Shown: in pieces, positions 1 to 7,904 of the stretch
How the letters are laid out: every line of letters starts with the position of its first letter
Position numbering within the stretch: the stretch's first letter is position 1
NCBI RefSeq assembly: GCF_035917235.1
Contig: NZ_CP108423.1
Coordinates: forward strand, 5,733,501 to 5,797,500
Source: Streptomyces sp. NBC_01294
GTDB taxonomy: Bacteria > Actinomycetota > Actinomycetes > Streptomycetales > Streptomycetaceae
Direction of reading: 5' to 3'
DNA length: 64,000 bases
Translations under genes and position numbers: made by a program
The notes under the pieces: generated by a model
Databases searched by the model: none
Seen by the model: the letters and a program-made list of their open reading frames with translations, nothing else
What the model was told of the DNA's origin: nothing

Positions 1-81
1 CGCGCCGCCGACCGCGAACCAGACGACGACGAGGACGGCGGGCAGCAGCCATCGGACGTATCGGCGTGCGGTGCTGCCCAT
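1..81 (-). CDS. MMPL/RND-family membrane transporter, N-terminal fragment
   Basis: Only the first 27 codons are in the window; the gene runs off the left edge. The reading starts at an ATG (complement of 79-81) and gives a short basic N-terminus (MGSTARRYVRW) followed at once by a hydrophobic segment LLPAVLVVVWFAVGGA. That is the usual first transmembrane helix of actinobacterial MMPL-type exporters, whose helix 1 is preceded by Arg residues and followed by a large extracellular domain. The assignment rests on this short stretch only, so the family call is an inference. It lies on the same strand as the hypothetical gene at 242-1294, with 160 bases between them in which no gene is seen. Confidence 0.45.
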   Translation of the reverse strand, partial: MGSTARRYVRWLLPAVLVVVWFAVGGA

Positions 82-241
82 GCTTCTCCGATCCCGCTCT
101 GTGTCCGCTCCGTACGAAGGAGGACCCGCACCCAGAGCCAACCCAGGACCCCACGGACTTGCGGGACTTCGCCGCGTTGCCGCGCCGCACGGACGGCGGG
201 TTCCACCGCATGGCGGACAGGCGGCGCCGCGCCCCGGACCC

Positions 242-1294
242 CTACAGCGGCGCCTGCTGGAGCGGCACGGGCCTGGGCGCCGCCGCCGGCGGGTCCACGC
301 GGACCGGCGGGGGCGGGGACACCGGCAGGTTCAGGCCGACGATGCCGCAGGGCACCTCGGGGGTCGCGTACGGGAGGTGCAGGCGGCCCTGCGGGCTCCA
401 CAGGCCCGCACCGCCGAGCCAGCCCGCCGGGGCGCCGAGCCGGAAGACGTGCCGGTCGGCGGGACGCCACAGGCCGATGTCCCCCTCGGGCAGCCGCAGC
501 GCCACCCCGCAGGTCTCCGGCATCAGGGCCTGGCCCGGCTGGGCCGCGAACGGGTGCGCGTCCGCCGGCCGCAGGCACTCCGGGAAGCGGACCGGCCGCG
601 CGCTGCCGAGCACGCCCCAGCCCAGGCGCGGCTCGCCCGGAGCGTCGGAGCGGATCAGCAGCAGCCCGCTGTCCGGGTCGGCCAGCAACAGCAGGTCGTC
701 GCTGTCCTCGGTGATCTGCAGCAGCGGGGAGACGTCGCCGCGCGCCAGGTCCACGGCGACGGCCTTGGTGGTGCCCTCCAGTTCGCGGTCCAGGGCCAGC
801 ATCCGCCCCGCCCGGTCCAGCCAGACGCCGCCGGAGCACCGCCCCGGGATCCGGGCGACCGGCCGCGGCCCGAAGGGACAGCCGGCCACCTGCCACACCG
901 TGGTCACGGTGTCCTCCGAGGCCAGGGCGAAGGCACCGGCCCCGTCCGGGGACGGCGGGAGCAGCCGGACCCGTACGCCCTCCTGCGCGTCCACCCCGCC
1001 CAGTTGGAGCTCCCCGGTCCGCGGCCCGGCCGCGGCGCCCGTCGGGTACAGCAGCGCGAAGGCGTGCCGGTCCGCGACCCGCCGGTGGATCAGCACGCGC
1101 CCGTCGGCCAGCGGCAGCACCTCGCTGTCGGCCTCCTCGGGCTGCGCGAGCGGCAGCGGAACCGCGTACGGCTCGGGCCCGGCGAGCGTCCAGCGCTCCG
1201 CGTAGCGCGCCTCGCCCTCCCCGGCGAGCCGGGCGGCGTACGACCCGTCCGCGGCGATCGTGAACGCCGCAACAGCCACAGCACAGGCAATCAT
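242..1294 (-). CDS. conserved hypothetical protein, possible WD/YVTN-like repeat fold
   Basis: A 350-residue protein of unknown function with strong Streptomyces codon bias. It has no clear signal peptide or membrane segment. It is rich in short beta-strand-like stretches ending in G-R-L/V or D-R motifs (for example LADGRVLIHRR, LDRAGRMLALDR, SPQGRLHLPY), which suggests a beta-propeller-like fold; that is an inference. The ATG at 1294 has an AAGGA about 12 bases upstream. The IscB gene begins its coding 3' end only 51 bases away, so the insertion may have replaced the native promoter or first codons of this gene. The N-terminus starting directly with MIACAVAVAAFTIAADG fits either an intact short leader or a slightly trimmed one. 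Confidence 0.6.
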   Translation of the reverse strand: MIACAVAVAAFTIAADGSYAARLAGEGEARYAERWTLAGPEPYAVPLPLAQPEEADSEVLPLADGRVLIHRRVADRHAFALLYPTGAAAGPRTGELQLGGVDAQEGVRVRLLPPSPDGAGAFALASEDTVTTVWQVAGCPFGPRPVARIPGRCSGGVWLDRAGRMLALDRELEGTTKAVAVDLARGDVSPLLQITEDSDDLLLLADPDSGLLLIRSDAPGEPRLGWGVLGSARPVRFPECLRPADAHPFAAQPGQALMPETCGVALRLPEGDIGLWRPADRHVFRLGAPAGWLGGAGLWSPQGRLHLPYATPEVPCGIVGLNLPVSPPPPVRVDPPAAAPRPVPLQQAPL

Positions 1295-1345
1295 TCTTCA
1301 TGTCCTTCGTGGATAGCGCGGAGATCTCTTCGACGTGGATGCCCG

Positions 1346-2656
1346 TCATGCAGAGGGCGTGGGCCCTTCGGGGCGGTCGGCGTAGGCGTAGCCGTCGGCT
1401 CGCTGGAGAAGGCGGAAACGTTTGTGGCGGATGCCCTGGACGAGACCGCGTGTGGTCTTGATGTCGAAGCTGCCGCCGGCACGGACGGCGATGCGGCCCG
1501 TGTGCGTACCGGCGTTCTTGCCAGTGGGCACGACTGCGCGGGCAAGGTCTCCGGTCTGGTACCCGAAGAACTGCTTCTGCCTCGGCAGGCGGAGGCGAGG
1601 AAAGCCGTGCTTGTCGCTGCGGGTGCGGCTGTACGAGCCGCGTCCTGTCGCGATGACCACGAGGACGCGCTCCGGGGTGCGGTCGACGGTCTGGAGCTCG
1701 CCGACGCACAGGGCGCCGAGGGTGTGGCTCTTCGGCGTGCCGGTCCGCAGCCGGTTCCACTGGGTGCGGCTGCCCGATGCCGTGTGCACGTGGGGGAACG
1801 CGGTGTCGAGGGCGTGCCACAGAGCCCAGTGGGTGGCGTTGACGGCTGCCGCGTCGTGGAGTGGGGCTTTGGCCTGGGCGAGGAGGAGGGCCAGTCGCTG
1901 CGGCGACTGCTGGAGGAAGCCTTCGACAGGCTGGTTGGACTTGCTCTCGTTGCAGGGAACGCAGGCGGTGCACAGGTTGGAGATGCGGTCGCTGCCTCCG
2001 CGTGAGCGAGGGTGGATGTGGTCGATGTTGAGCGGTACTCCGGTGGTGCCGCAGTAAGCGCAAGCCTTCACCCACTTGGCGAGCAGGTAGGCGCGGACTT
2101 CTGTGCCGTACAGGGTTCCGTGCTGGTAGTCGACCCCCGCCAGCGGTTCGCCGTTGGAAATGACATGGGTGTCGAACGCGACTCGCTCCACATGCACCGC
2201 CCGGACGGGTGCCCAGCGGGCGAGCCGTGTCGTCCACGACATGGTGGTGTCCACGCGGTGACGCAGCGAGGGGGCGAGCCAGCCCTCACGTCGGGTTCGG
2301 TTGGAGAAGCGGGGCTCGCGATATCGCAGGTTGCGGGTACGCCGGCCGCGGCGGTAGGCGGCACGCCGGGTAAGCGCGTCCCGTATCCGGCTGCCCCGGT
2401 GGGCGAGTTCGATGGCGTACAGGCCGCGGCGGTTGCCGTTCCTGGCGGTGAACACAGCGATACCGGTGTGCTTGGACCCGGGGTCGATCCCGAGTTCCAC
2501 ACCGTCCACCTGTGACTGATCCGCAGTGCGGTATTTCAACCTGATCACGAACGGGGTGTGCCGGGCCACGACCGCCCGGCCCTGATGGAGAAGCTTGCGG
2601 GCCCTGGCGGGGCTGGTCGGTTGCAGTGGTGTGTGGTGCCGGTCCAGGACGAACAC
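1346..2656 (-). CDS. iscB: IscB, OMEGA RNA-guided HNH/RuvC nuclease with altered RuvC-III
   Basis: About 436 residues. The order of parts matches IscB: an N-terminal PLMP-type segment (VFVLDRHHTPLQP), RuvC-I with Asp58 in GIDPGSKHTG, an arginine-rich bridge helix (about 75-115), RuvC-II with Glu157 in VHVERVAFD, an HNH domain with Asp212-His213 in NIDHIHPRSRGG and two zinc-binding cysteine pairs (CAYC and CTACVPC), then RuvC-III. In this family RuvC-III normally reads K-T/S-H-x-x-D-A; here it is KSHTLGALCVG, with Gly314 (codon GGC) where Asp is expected. The HNH side looks complete, so a strand-nicking rather than double-strand activity would be predicted; this is inference. The start is taken as GTG at 2656, just before the PLMP motif, with GAGGG 10 bases upstream; GTG at 2689 is an alternative. 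The frame stays open back to 2893 but that part folds as RNA. No TnpA transposase is adjacent. IscB is carried by IS200/IS605-like elements and is an ancestor of Cas9. Confidence 0.88.
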   Translation of the reverse strand: MFVLDRHHTPLQPTSPARARKLLHQGRAVVARHTPFVIRLKYRTADQSQVDGVELGIDPGSKHTGIAVFTARNGNRRGLYAIELAHRGSRIRDALTRRAAYRRGRRTRNLRYREPRFSNRTRREGWLAPSLRHRVDTTMSWTTRLARWAPVRAVHVERVAFDTHVISNGEPLAGVDYQHGTLYGTEVRAYLLAKWVKACAYCGTTGVPLNIDHIHPRSRGGSDRISNLCTACVPCNESKSNQPVEGFLQQSPQRLALLLAQAKAPLHDAAAVNATHWALWHALDTAFPHVHTASGSRTQWNRLRTGTPKSHTLGALCVGELQTVDRTPERVLVVIATGRGSYSRTRSDKHGFPRLRLPRQKQFFGYQTGDLARAVVPTGKNAGTHTGRIAVRAGGSFDIKTTRGLVQGIRHKRFRLLQRADGYAYADRPEGPTPSA

Positions 2657-2682
2657 GACAGGGTGACCCTCACGGGCCTTCT

Positions 2683-2925
2683 CCCCCACCTTGCGGTGGG
2701 GGGTGACGCCGTCGATGCCAGGTGAGGCATCGGCGGTCTCCCCTCGCACATGTTCCACGCCGGTTGCCGCAGAGCGGCGTCCGAGTCCCGTTTCGTCCCC
2801 GATCCGAGGGGTGTCTGCTGACTCGAATTCCAGAGCAGCCCGCTGAGGAAGCACGGGCTGGTGGGTCTTCTCGCCTACGTGGAACGTAGCCAACTTCCTT
2901 CACCTCGACATGTGCGCTGTTGGCT
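2683..2925 (-). ncRNA. probable omega-RNA of the IscB element
   Basis: In known IscB systems the guide-bearing omega-RNA lies directly upstream of the iscB start on the same strand, with the guide at its 5' end. Here this 240-base stretch contains a dense series of perfect inverted repeats: 2683-2690 with 2695-2702 (8 bp, GCAA tetraloop on the minus strand), 2713-2719 with 2726-2732 (7 bp, extendable with G-U pairs to about 11), 2766-2770 with 2774-2778, 2836-2842 with 2854-2860 (7 bp), 2875-2880 with 2884-2889 (6 bp), and 2888-2894 with 2919-2925 (7 bp). This is what a structured RNA looks like, and it explains why the upstream extension of the iscB frame lacks any protein motif. The exact ends are not visible; the guide would be expected in the region 2926-3150. 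Position and folding are seen; the identity as omega-RNA is inferred from the family. Confidence 0.7.
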
Positions 2926-3149
2926 GATGCTGGTGCCGGCGGCCCTCGACAGGAGCAGCAGATCGGCTCCATCCGTCGGAGGGGGATCCCGGTACCCGTG
3001 CGTCACCTCCGCGGTGAAGCTAGTTTTCGGGGTTCCTGCCGAACAACACCACTCACCCGGCTTCACACATACGGGTGTCCGGGCCGGGATTCGTCCGTGG
3101 TGGACGGGGCGGTTGTGCTGTGAGATTTCGGGGCGTTTAGGGTAGGGCG

Positions 3150-3169
3150 AAGTTAGGCATGCCTAACCG
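3150..3169. promoter_or_regulatory. iron box (DmdR1/IdeR operator)
   Basis: The sequence GTTAGGCATGCCTAAC at 3152-3167 is a perfect 16-base palindrome and matches the IdeR/DmdR1 iron-box consensus TTAGGTTAGGCTAACCTAA in its half-sites. It sits about 70 bases before the start of the siderophore-binding lipoprotein gene, so that gene is likely repressed by iron-loaded DmdR1. Confidence 0.85.
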
Positions 3170-3207
3170 GATGCTCGGATGCTCGGATGCTCGGACGCTC
3201 GGATGCC
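3168..3207. repeat. five tandem copies of an 8-base unit
   Basis: Directly after the iron box come five head-to-tail copies of CGGATGCT (the fourth is CGGACGCT, the fifth ends CC). They fill most of the 5' leader between the operator and the ribosome site of the downstream lipoprotein gene. Repeat number could change by slippage and alter leader length. Confidence 0.9.
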
Positions 3208-3235
3208 TGCCGCCCCCCATCCCAGGAGTTGTCAC

Positions 3236-4273
3236 ATGTCCTTCCAACGTCGCGGTACAGCCGCCGTCGCCCTCGCCGCGGCCGCCGCGCTCGCCCTCAC
3301 CGCCTGTGGCGGACAGGACGGCAAGGCGACCGATGCGAAGGCCGGGGCCGACGCCGGGAAGCAGGCCGTCGCCCAGGGCGGCAAGGAGTTCGCCGAGGCC
3401 GCGGCGAAGACCGCCGCCTTCGGGACCACGGCCGCGCCCGGCCAGTTCCCGCGGACCGTCACCCATGCCATGGGCAGCACGGAGCTCAAGGCCGCGCCGA
3501 AGCGCGTCGTCGTCCTCGACGTCGGCGAGCTCGACAACGTTGTCTCCCTGGGCATGCAGCCCGTCGGCTACGCCCCGTCCGAGGGCGACACGAGCCTGCC
3601 CGACTACCTGAAGAAGGACGCCGGGGACCCCAAGTCCGTCGGCACCATCAACAGCCTCAACCTGGAAGCGATCAACGCCCTGAAGCCCGACCTGATCCTC
3701 GGCAGCCAGCTGCGCGCCGCGGACAAGTACGACGCGCTCTCGAAGATCGCCCCGACCGTGTTCTCCATCCGCCCCGGCTTCCCGTGGAAGGAGAACTACC
3801 TCATGAACGCGGCCGCGCTCGACAAGACCGCCGAGGCGAAGGCCAAGCTGGAGGCCTACCAGGCCAAGGCGAAGAAGCTCGGCGACGACCTCGGCGAGAA
3901 GAAGCCGACCGTCACGATGCTGCGCTACATGCCCGGCAAGACCCGTCTGTACGCCGGAGCCTCCTTCATCGGCACCATCCTCAAGGACACCGGCATCCCG
4001 CGCCCGCAGAACCAGCAGGTCGAGGACCTCGCCGTCGAGGTCGGCCCGGAGCGCATGGACGAGGCCGCCGCCGACTGGATCTTCACCGGCGTCTACGGGG
4101 CCAAGGACAAGACCAAGCGCGACTCCGCCGAGGCCAACCCGCTGTGGAAGGGCCTGGAGGCCGTGCAGCAGGGCCGGGCCAAGGACGTTCCGGACGAGAC
4201 CTGGTACCTGGGCCTCGGTGTGACCGCCGCCGACAAGGTCCTCGACGACCTGCGCGGCTTCATGGTCAAGTAG
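3236..4273 (+). CDS. iron-siderophore ABC transporter substrate-binding lipoprotein
   Basis: A 345-residue periplasmic-type binding protein (FepB/FhuD class III fold) for a ferric siderophore. Residues 1-21 are a lipoprotein signal ending in LALTACGG, so Cys is lipidated and the protein is held on the outer face of the membrane. The mature part has the two lobes of the family: an N-lobe with PKRVVVLDVGELDNVVSLG near residue 85, and a C-lobe with the RMDEAAADWIF stretch near residue 280. The ATG at 3236 is chosen because AGGAG lies 7 bases upstream and the signal peptide starts there; earlier in-frame ATGs fall inside the octamer repeat. An iron box lies in its promoter. No permease or ATPase genes are adjacent, so it must work with a transporter encoded elsewhere. 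Which siderophore it binds cannot be read from the sequence. Confidence 0.9.
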   Translation: MSFQRRGTAAVALAAAAALALTACGGQDGKATDAKAGADAGKQAVAQGGKEFAEAAAKTAAFGTTAAPGQFPRTVTHAMGSTELKAAPKRVVVLDVGELDNVVSLGMQPVGYAPSEGDTSLPDYLKKDAGDPKSVGTINSLNLEAINALKPDLILGSQLRAADKYDALSKIAPTVFSIRPGFPWKENYLMNAAALDKTAEAKAKLEAYQAKAKKLGDDLGEKKPTVTMLRYMPGKTRLYAGASFIGTILKDTGIPRPQNQQVEDLAVEVGPERMDEAAADWIFTGVYGAKDKTKRDSAEANPLWKGLEAVQQGRAKDVPDETWYLGLGVTAADKVLDDLRGFMVK

Positions 4274-4379
4274 CCCGCGGGACGGGGGAACGGGGCGTCG
4301 GCCCGGGCATTGGCCCGGGCGTCGGCTCGGGCCGGGCGGTCCTGACCGGGAAGGTCGCCCCGGACGGTAGCCTTGGCCC

Positions 4380-5237
4380 GTGCCCCGTCTCTCTGAAGTC
4401 ATCGCCGCGCTGGACGCTCTCTGGCCCCCCTCGCGGGCCGAGCAGTGGGATGCCGTCGGCACCGTCTGCGGCGACCCCGATGCCGAGGTCACCCGCGTCC
4501 TGTTCGCCGTGGACCCCGTCCAGGACATCGCCGACGAAGCGGTGAAACTGGGCGCCGACCTGATCGTCACCCACCACCCCCTCTATCTGCGGGGTACCAC
4601 CACCGTCGAGGCCGGCACCTTCAAGGGCCGCGTCGTGCACACGCTGATCAAGAACGACATCGCGCTGCACGTGGCCCACACCAACGCCGACACCGCCGAC
4701 CCCGGAGTCTCCGACGCCCTCGCCGGCGCCCTGGATCTGCGGATCACCGGCCCGCTGGTGCCCGACGCGAGCGACCCGGAGGGCCGCCGCGGCCTCGGCC
4801 GGATCTGCGAACTGGACCACCCCGAGACCCTGCGCGAGTTCGCCGCCCGCGCCGCGGCCTGGCTGCCGCCGACCGCCCAGGGCATCCGCACGGCCGGCGA
4901 CCCGGACGCGATGATCCGCCGCGTCGCCGTCAGCGGCGGTTCCGGCGACAGCCTCTTCGAGCACGCCCGCGCCGCCGGCGTGGACGTCTTCCTGACCGCC
5001 GATCTGCGCCACCACCCGGTGTCCGAGGCCCGCGAGCAGAGTCCGCTCGCCCTCGTCGACGCCGCGCACTGGGCCACCGAGTGGCCCTGGTGCGAGCAGG
5101 CCGCCGCGCAGCTCGACGCGATCTCCGAGCGCCACGGCTGGGGTCTGCGGACCCACGTCTCGCGCACGGTCACCGACCCGTGGACGGCGCACGCGCCGTC
5201 CGTCACACCCCCTTCTATCCCTGGAGCCCCCAACTGA
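4380..5237 (+). CDS. Nif3-like dinuclear metal center hexameric protein
   Basis: A 285-residue member of the Nif3/YbgI (DUF34) family, which forms a toroidal hexamer with a two-metal site in each subunit; the substrate is not firmly known. Visible ligands include the LIVTHHPLYLRG motif (about residue 62), HVAHTNAD (about 98) and the C-terminal VDAAHWATEW (about 222). The protein starts with GTG at 4380, giving MPRLSEVIAALDALWPP, the common N-terminus of the family. Its TGA overlaps the CTG start of the zinc-ribbon gene, so the two are translationally coupled, and that gene in turn overlaps the RNase H gene. This three-gene arrangement is widely conserved in actinomycetes. Confidence 0.9.
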   Translation: MPRLSEVIAALDALWPPSRAEQWDAVGTVCGDPDAEVTRVLFAVDPVQDIADEAVKLGADLIVTHHPLYLRGTTTVEAGTFKGRVVHTLIKNDIALHVAHTNADTADPGVSDALAGALDLRITGPLVPDASDPEGRRGLGRICELDHPETLREFAARAAAWLPPTAQGIRTAGDPDAMIRRVAVSGGSGDSLFEHARAAGVDVFLTADLRHHPVSEAREQSPLALVDAAHWATEWPWCEQAAAQLDAISERHGWGLRTHVSRTVTDPWTAHAPSVTPPSIPGAPN

Positions 5238-5977
5238 ACGCCGAGCCCGCCGACCAGATCCGACTTCTCGACGTCCAGGCCCTGGACGTCCGGCTGTCTC
5301 AGCTCGCCCACAAGCGCAAGTCGCTGCCCGAGCACGCCGAGCTCGACTCGCTCACCAAGGACCTGACGCAGCAGCGCGACCTGCTCGTCGCCGCCCAGAC
5401 CCAGGCGAGCGACACCGCGCGCGAGCAGACCAAGGCGGAGCAGGACGTCGACCAGGTGCGTCAGCGCGCGGTCCGCGACCAGCAGCGGCTGGACTCCGGC
5501 GTGGGCATCTCGGCCCGGGACCTGGCGAACCTGCAGAGCGAGGTCGTCTCCCTCGCCAAGCGTCAGGGCGACCTGGAGGACGTGGTCCTGGAGGTCATGG
5601 AGCGTCTGGAGGGCGCGCAGGAGCGCGTCACCGAGCTGACCGAGCGGGTCTCCGCCCTGGAGGCCAAGACGACGGACGCCACCGCGCGCCGTGACGCGGC
5701 CACCGCCGAGATCGACGCCGAGGTCGCGAAGATCACCAAGGACCGCGAGGTCATCGTCGGGTCCATGCCGACCGACCTGATGGCCCTGTACGAGAAGATC
5801 CGCGTCAAGCAGGGCGGGGTCGGCGCCGCGCGCCTGTACCAGCGCCGCTGCGAGGGCTGCCGGCTGGAGCTCGACATGGCCGAGGTGAACGAGATCAAGG
5901 CCGCGGCCCGCGACCGGATCGTCCGTCACGAGAACTGCGGCCGCATCCTGGTCCGTACGGCCGACTCGGGCATCTGA
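5234..5977 (+). CDS. coiled-coil protein with C4-type zinc ribbon
   Basis: About 247 residues. The N-terminal two thirds (roughly 15-180) is a long heptad-rich coiled coil packed with Glu, Gln, Arg and Leu. The C-terminus is a C4 zinc ribbon: CEGC (near residue 212) and a later Cys in HENCGR. Proteins of this kind (for example mycobacterial Rv2229c, CT398-like) resemble nucleic-acid-binding or RNA-polymerase-associated adaptors, but the role is unknown. The start is placed at CTG 5234, which overlaps the upstream TGA (CTGA) and has GGAG 7 bases before it; the frame is open further upstream but only as a shadow of the Nif3-like gene. Its TGA at 5975-5977 overlaps the next ATG. Confidence 0.85.
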   Translation: MNAEPADQIRLLDVQALDVRLSQLAHKRKSLPEHAELDSLTKDLTQQRDLLVAAQTQASDTAREQTKAEQDVDQVRQRAVRDQQRLDSGVGISARDLANLQSEVVSLAKRQGDLEDVVLEVMERLEGAQERVTELTERVSALEAKTTDATARRDAATAEIDAEVAKITKDREVIVGSMPTDLMALYEKIRVKQGGVGAARLYQRRCEGCRLELDMAEVNEIKAAARDRIVRHENCGRILVRTADSGI

Positions 5978-7371
5978 TGCCGAGGCCTGTCCGGTTCGTC
6001 GTGGAGGCGGACGGCGGGTCCCGGGGCAACCCGGGGCCGGCCGGGTACGGCGCGGTCGTCCTCGACCCGGCGACGGGCGAGACGCTGGCCGAGCGCGCCG
6101 AGTACATCGGCGTCGCGACGAACAACGTGGCGGAGTACAAGGGCCTGATCGCCGGGCTCGCGGCGGCCCGTGACCTCGCGTCGGACGCGCAGGTCCTGGT
6201 CCGGATGGACTCGAAGCTCGTCGTCGAGCAGATGTCGGGCCGCTGGAAGATCAAGCACCCGGACATGAAGCCGCTCGCCGCCGAGGCCGCGAGGATCCTG
6301 CCGCGCGCCCAGGTGACGTACGAGTGGATCCCGCGCGAGAAGAACAAGCACGCGGACCGGCTCGCGAACGAGGCGATGGACGCGGGCAAGCGCGGCAGGC
6401 AGTGGGAGCCGTCGGCCTCCACGGCCGCCCTCGACCACGGCGCGGCGCGGTCCCTGGCCGAGCCGCAGGGCCCTCCGGGGGACGCGGTCGCCGGTGCTGC
6501 GGCCGTACGGGCGGCCCTGGCCGCCGCCTCCGGTACGGGTGCGGGTGCGGGCGGCCGGAGCGGTGCCACGGTGTCCCCGGACCTCGCCGACACGCTGTTC
6601 GCGGACGCCGAGGCCCTGCCCGGCGCCCTGGAAGACGCCGCCACGATCGAGCCGTGCCTCGACTCCGAGACGCCGGCGACGGCGGCGTCGCCGGCGGCCG
6701 CCGCGTCGGCCGCCCCCGCGGGCGGCCAGGGCTGGGGCCCCGACATGGGGGCGCCGGCCACCTTCGTGCTGCTGCGCCACGGCGAGACCGCCCTCACCCC
6801 GCAGAAGCGCTTCTCCGGCAGCGGCGGTTCGGACCCCGAGCTGTCCCCGGCCGGCCGCCGCCAGGCCGCCGCCGTGGCCGAGGCGCTGGCTGCCCGCGGC
6901 ACCGTGCAGACGGTCGTCAGCTCCCCGCTGCGCCGCTGCCGTGAGACCGCGCAGGCCGTCGCCGACCGCCTCGGCCTCACCGTGACGGTCGAGGAGGGCC
7001 TGCGCGAGGTGGACTTCGGCGCCTGGGAGGGCCTGACCTTCGCCGAGGTGCGGGAACGCTTCCCGGACGACCTCCAGGCGTGGCTGGACTCCCCGAAGGC
7101 GGCCCCCACGGGCGGCGGCGAGAGCTTCATGGCCGCCACCCGCCGGATCTCGGCCACCCGCGACCGCCTGCTGGCCGCGCACGCGGGCCGCACGGTCCTG
7201 CTGGTCACCCACGTGACCCCGGTCAAGATCCTGGTCCGCCTCGCCCTGGGCGCCCCGCCGGAAGCCCTGTTCCGCATGGAACTCTCGGCGGCGTCCCTCT
7301 CGGCGGTGGCCTACTACGCGGACGGCAACGCCTCGGTCCGCCTGCTGAACGACACCTCGCACCTGCGCTAG
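5977..7371 (+). CDS. bifunctional RNase HI / histidine phosphatase
   Basis: A 464-residue fusion known from actinobacteria (Rv2228c type). Residues 1-140 are an RNase H domain: Asp in VEADGGSRGNPG, Glu in NNVAEYKGL, Asp in VRMDSKLVV and the late Asp in KHADRLAN. A low-complexity Ala/Gly-rich linker covers about 145-255. The C-terminal part is a histidine phosphatase with the phosphohistidine motif LLRHGETAL (about 267) and the second His in VTHVTPVK; relatives act as acid phosphatase or alpha-ribazole phosphatase. The RNase H part removes RNA from RNA-DNA hybrids. ATG at 5977 overlaps the upstream TGA. The terminator at 7416-7447 ends the operon. Confidence 0.92.
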   Translation: MPRPVRFVVEADGGSRGNPGPAGYGAVVLDPATGETLAERAEYIGVATNNVAEYKGLIAGLAAARDLASDAQVLVRMDSKLVVEQMSGRWKIKHPDMKPLAAEAARILPRAQVTYEWIPREKNKHADRLANEAMDAGKRGRQWEPSASTAALDHGAARSLAEPQGPPGDAVAGAAAVRAALAAASGTGAGAGGRSGATVSPDLADTLFADAEALPGALEDAATIEPCLDSETPATAASPAAAASAAPAGGQGWGPDMGAPATFVLLRHGETALTPQKRFSGSGGSDPELSPAGRRQAAAVAEALAARGTVQTVVSSPLRRCRETAQAVADRLGLTVTVEEGLREVDFGAWEGLTFAEVRERFPDDLQAWLDSPKAAPTGGGESFMAATRRISATRDRLLAAHAGRTVLLVTHVTPVKILVRLALGAPPEALFRMELSAASLSAVAYYADGNASVRLLNDTSHLR

Positions 7372-7415
7372 GCACGCGCCGGTCACATACGAGGCACATA
7401 CGAGGCAGATACGAG

Positions 7416-7447
7416 GAAGGACCCCCGCCCACGGGCGGGGGTCCTTC
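7416..7447 (+). terminator. intrinsic terminator of the Nif3/RNase H operon
   Basis: A perfect 14-bp inverted repeat (7416-7429 with 7434-7447, four-base loop) with a CCCCCGCC/GGCGGGGG core. It lies 45 bases after the RNase H stop and just beyond the 3' end of rnpB on the other strand, so it probably stops transcripts from both sides. Three near-copies of CATACGAGGCA precede it (7385-7417). Confidence 0.85.
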
Positions 7448-7458
7448 TCTCGTGTGTG

Positions 7459-7872
7459 ACGGCAGACGAGCCGGCCTGTACGCCGGGTTCTGTCGCCCGG
7501 TGACCTCGCGGTCGCCGGGGAGACGGCCATCCATCTAGGGCCGGTGTTGCCACCGGCCTCGTGCGGTCTACCCGCGAACTCGGGCGAGCAGCCCTCGATC
7601 GTCCGCGCAGACCCGTCCGGGGACGGATCCTCTTGACCTTGCTCCGGGTGGGGTTTACCTAGCCGCCTGAGTCACCTCAGGCGCTGGTGGTCTCTTACAC
7701 CACCGTTTCACCCTTACCGAGGGCCGAAGCCCCCGGCGGTCTGTTTTCTGTGGCACTGTCCCGCGGGTCACCCCGGGTGGGCGTTACCCACCACCCTGCT
7801 CTGTGGAGCCCGGACGTTCCTCGGCGGGATCCGGAGATCCCGACGCGGCCGCCCGGCCGACTCGTCTGCCGT
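7459..7872 (-). ncRNA. rnpB: RNase P RNA, bacterial class A
   Basis: Catalytic RNA of RNase P, which removes tRNA 5' leaders. On the minus strand the molecule shows the conserved blocks GAGGAACGTCCGGGCTCC followed by ACAG near the 5' end, GGTAAACCCC, and AGAACCCGGC near the 3' end. The terminal P1 helix is visible as the exact pairing of 7461-7470 with 7861-7870 (GGCAGACGAG/CTCGTCTGCC). The length of about 410 bases is typical of Streptomyces. Open frames inside it are chance readings. Confidence 0.97.
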
Positions 7873-7904
7873 GGCGACCATGTTACCGGCTGTGCCGTGA
7901 CGGC

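Noticed and set aside
2657..2893. Open frame extending iscB by 79 codons upstream
   Set aside because: It has no IscB motif, begins before the PLMP segment, and overlaps many perfect hairpins; it is better read as the omega-RNA.
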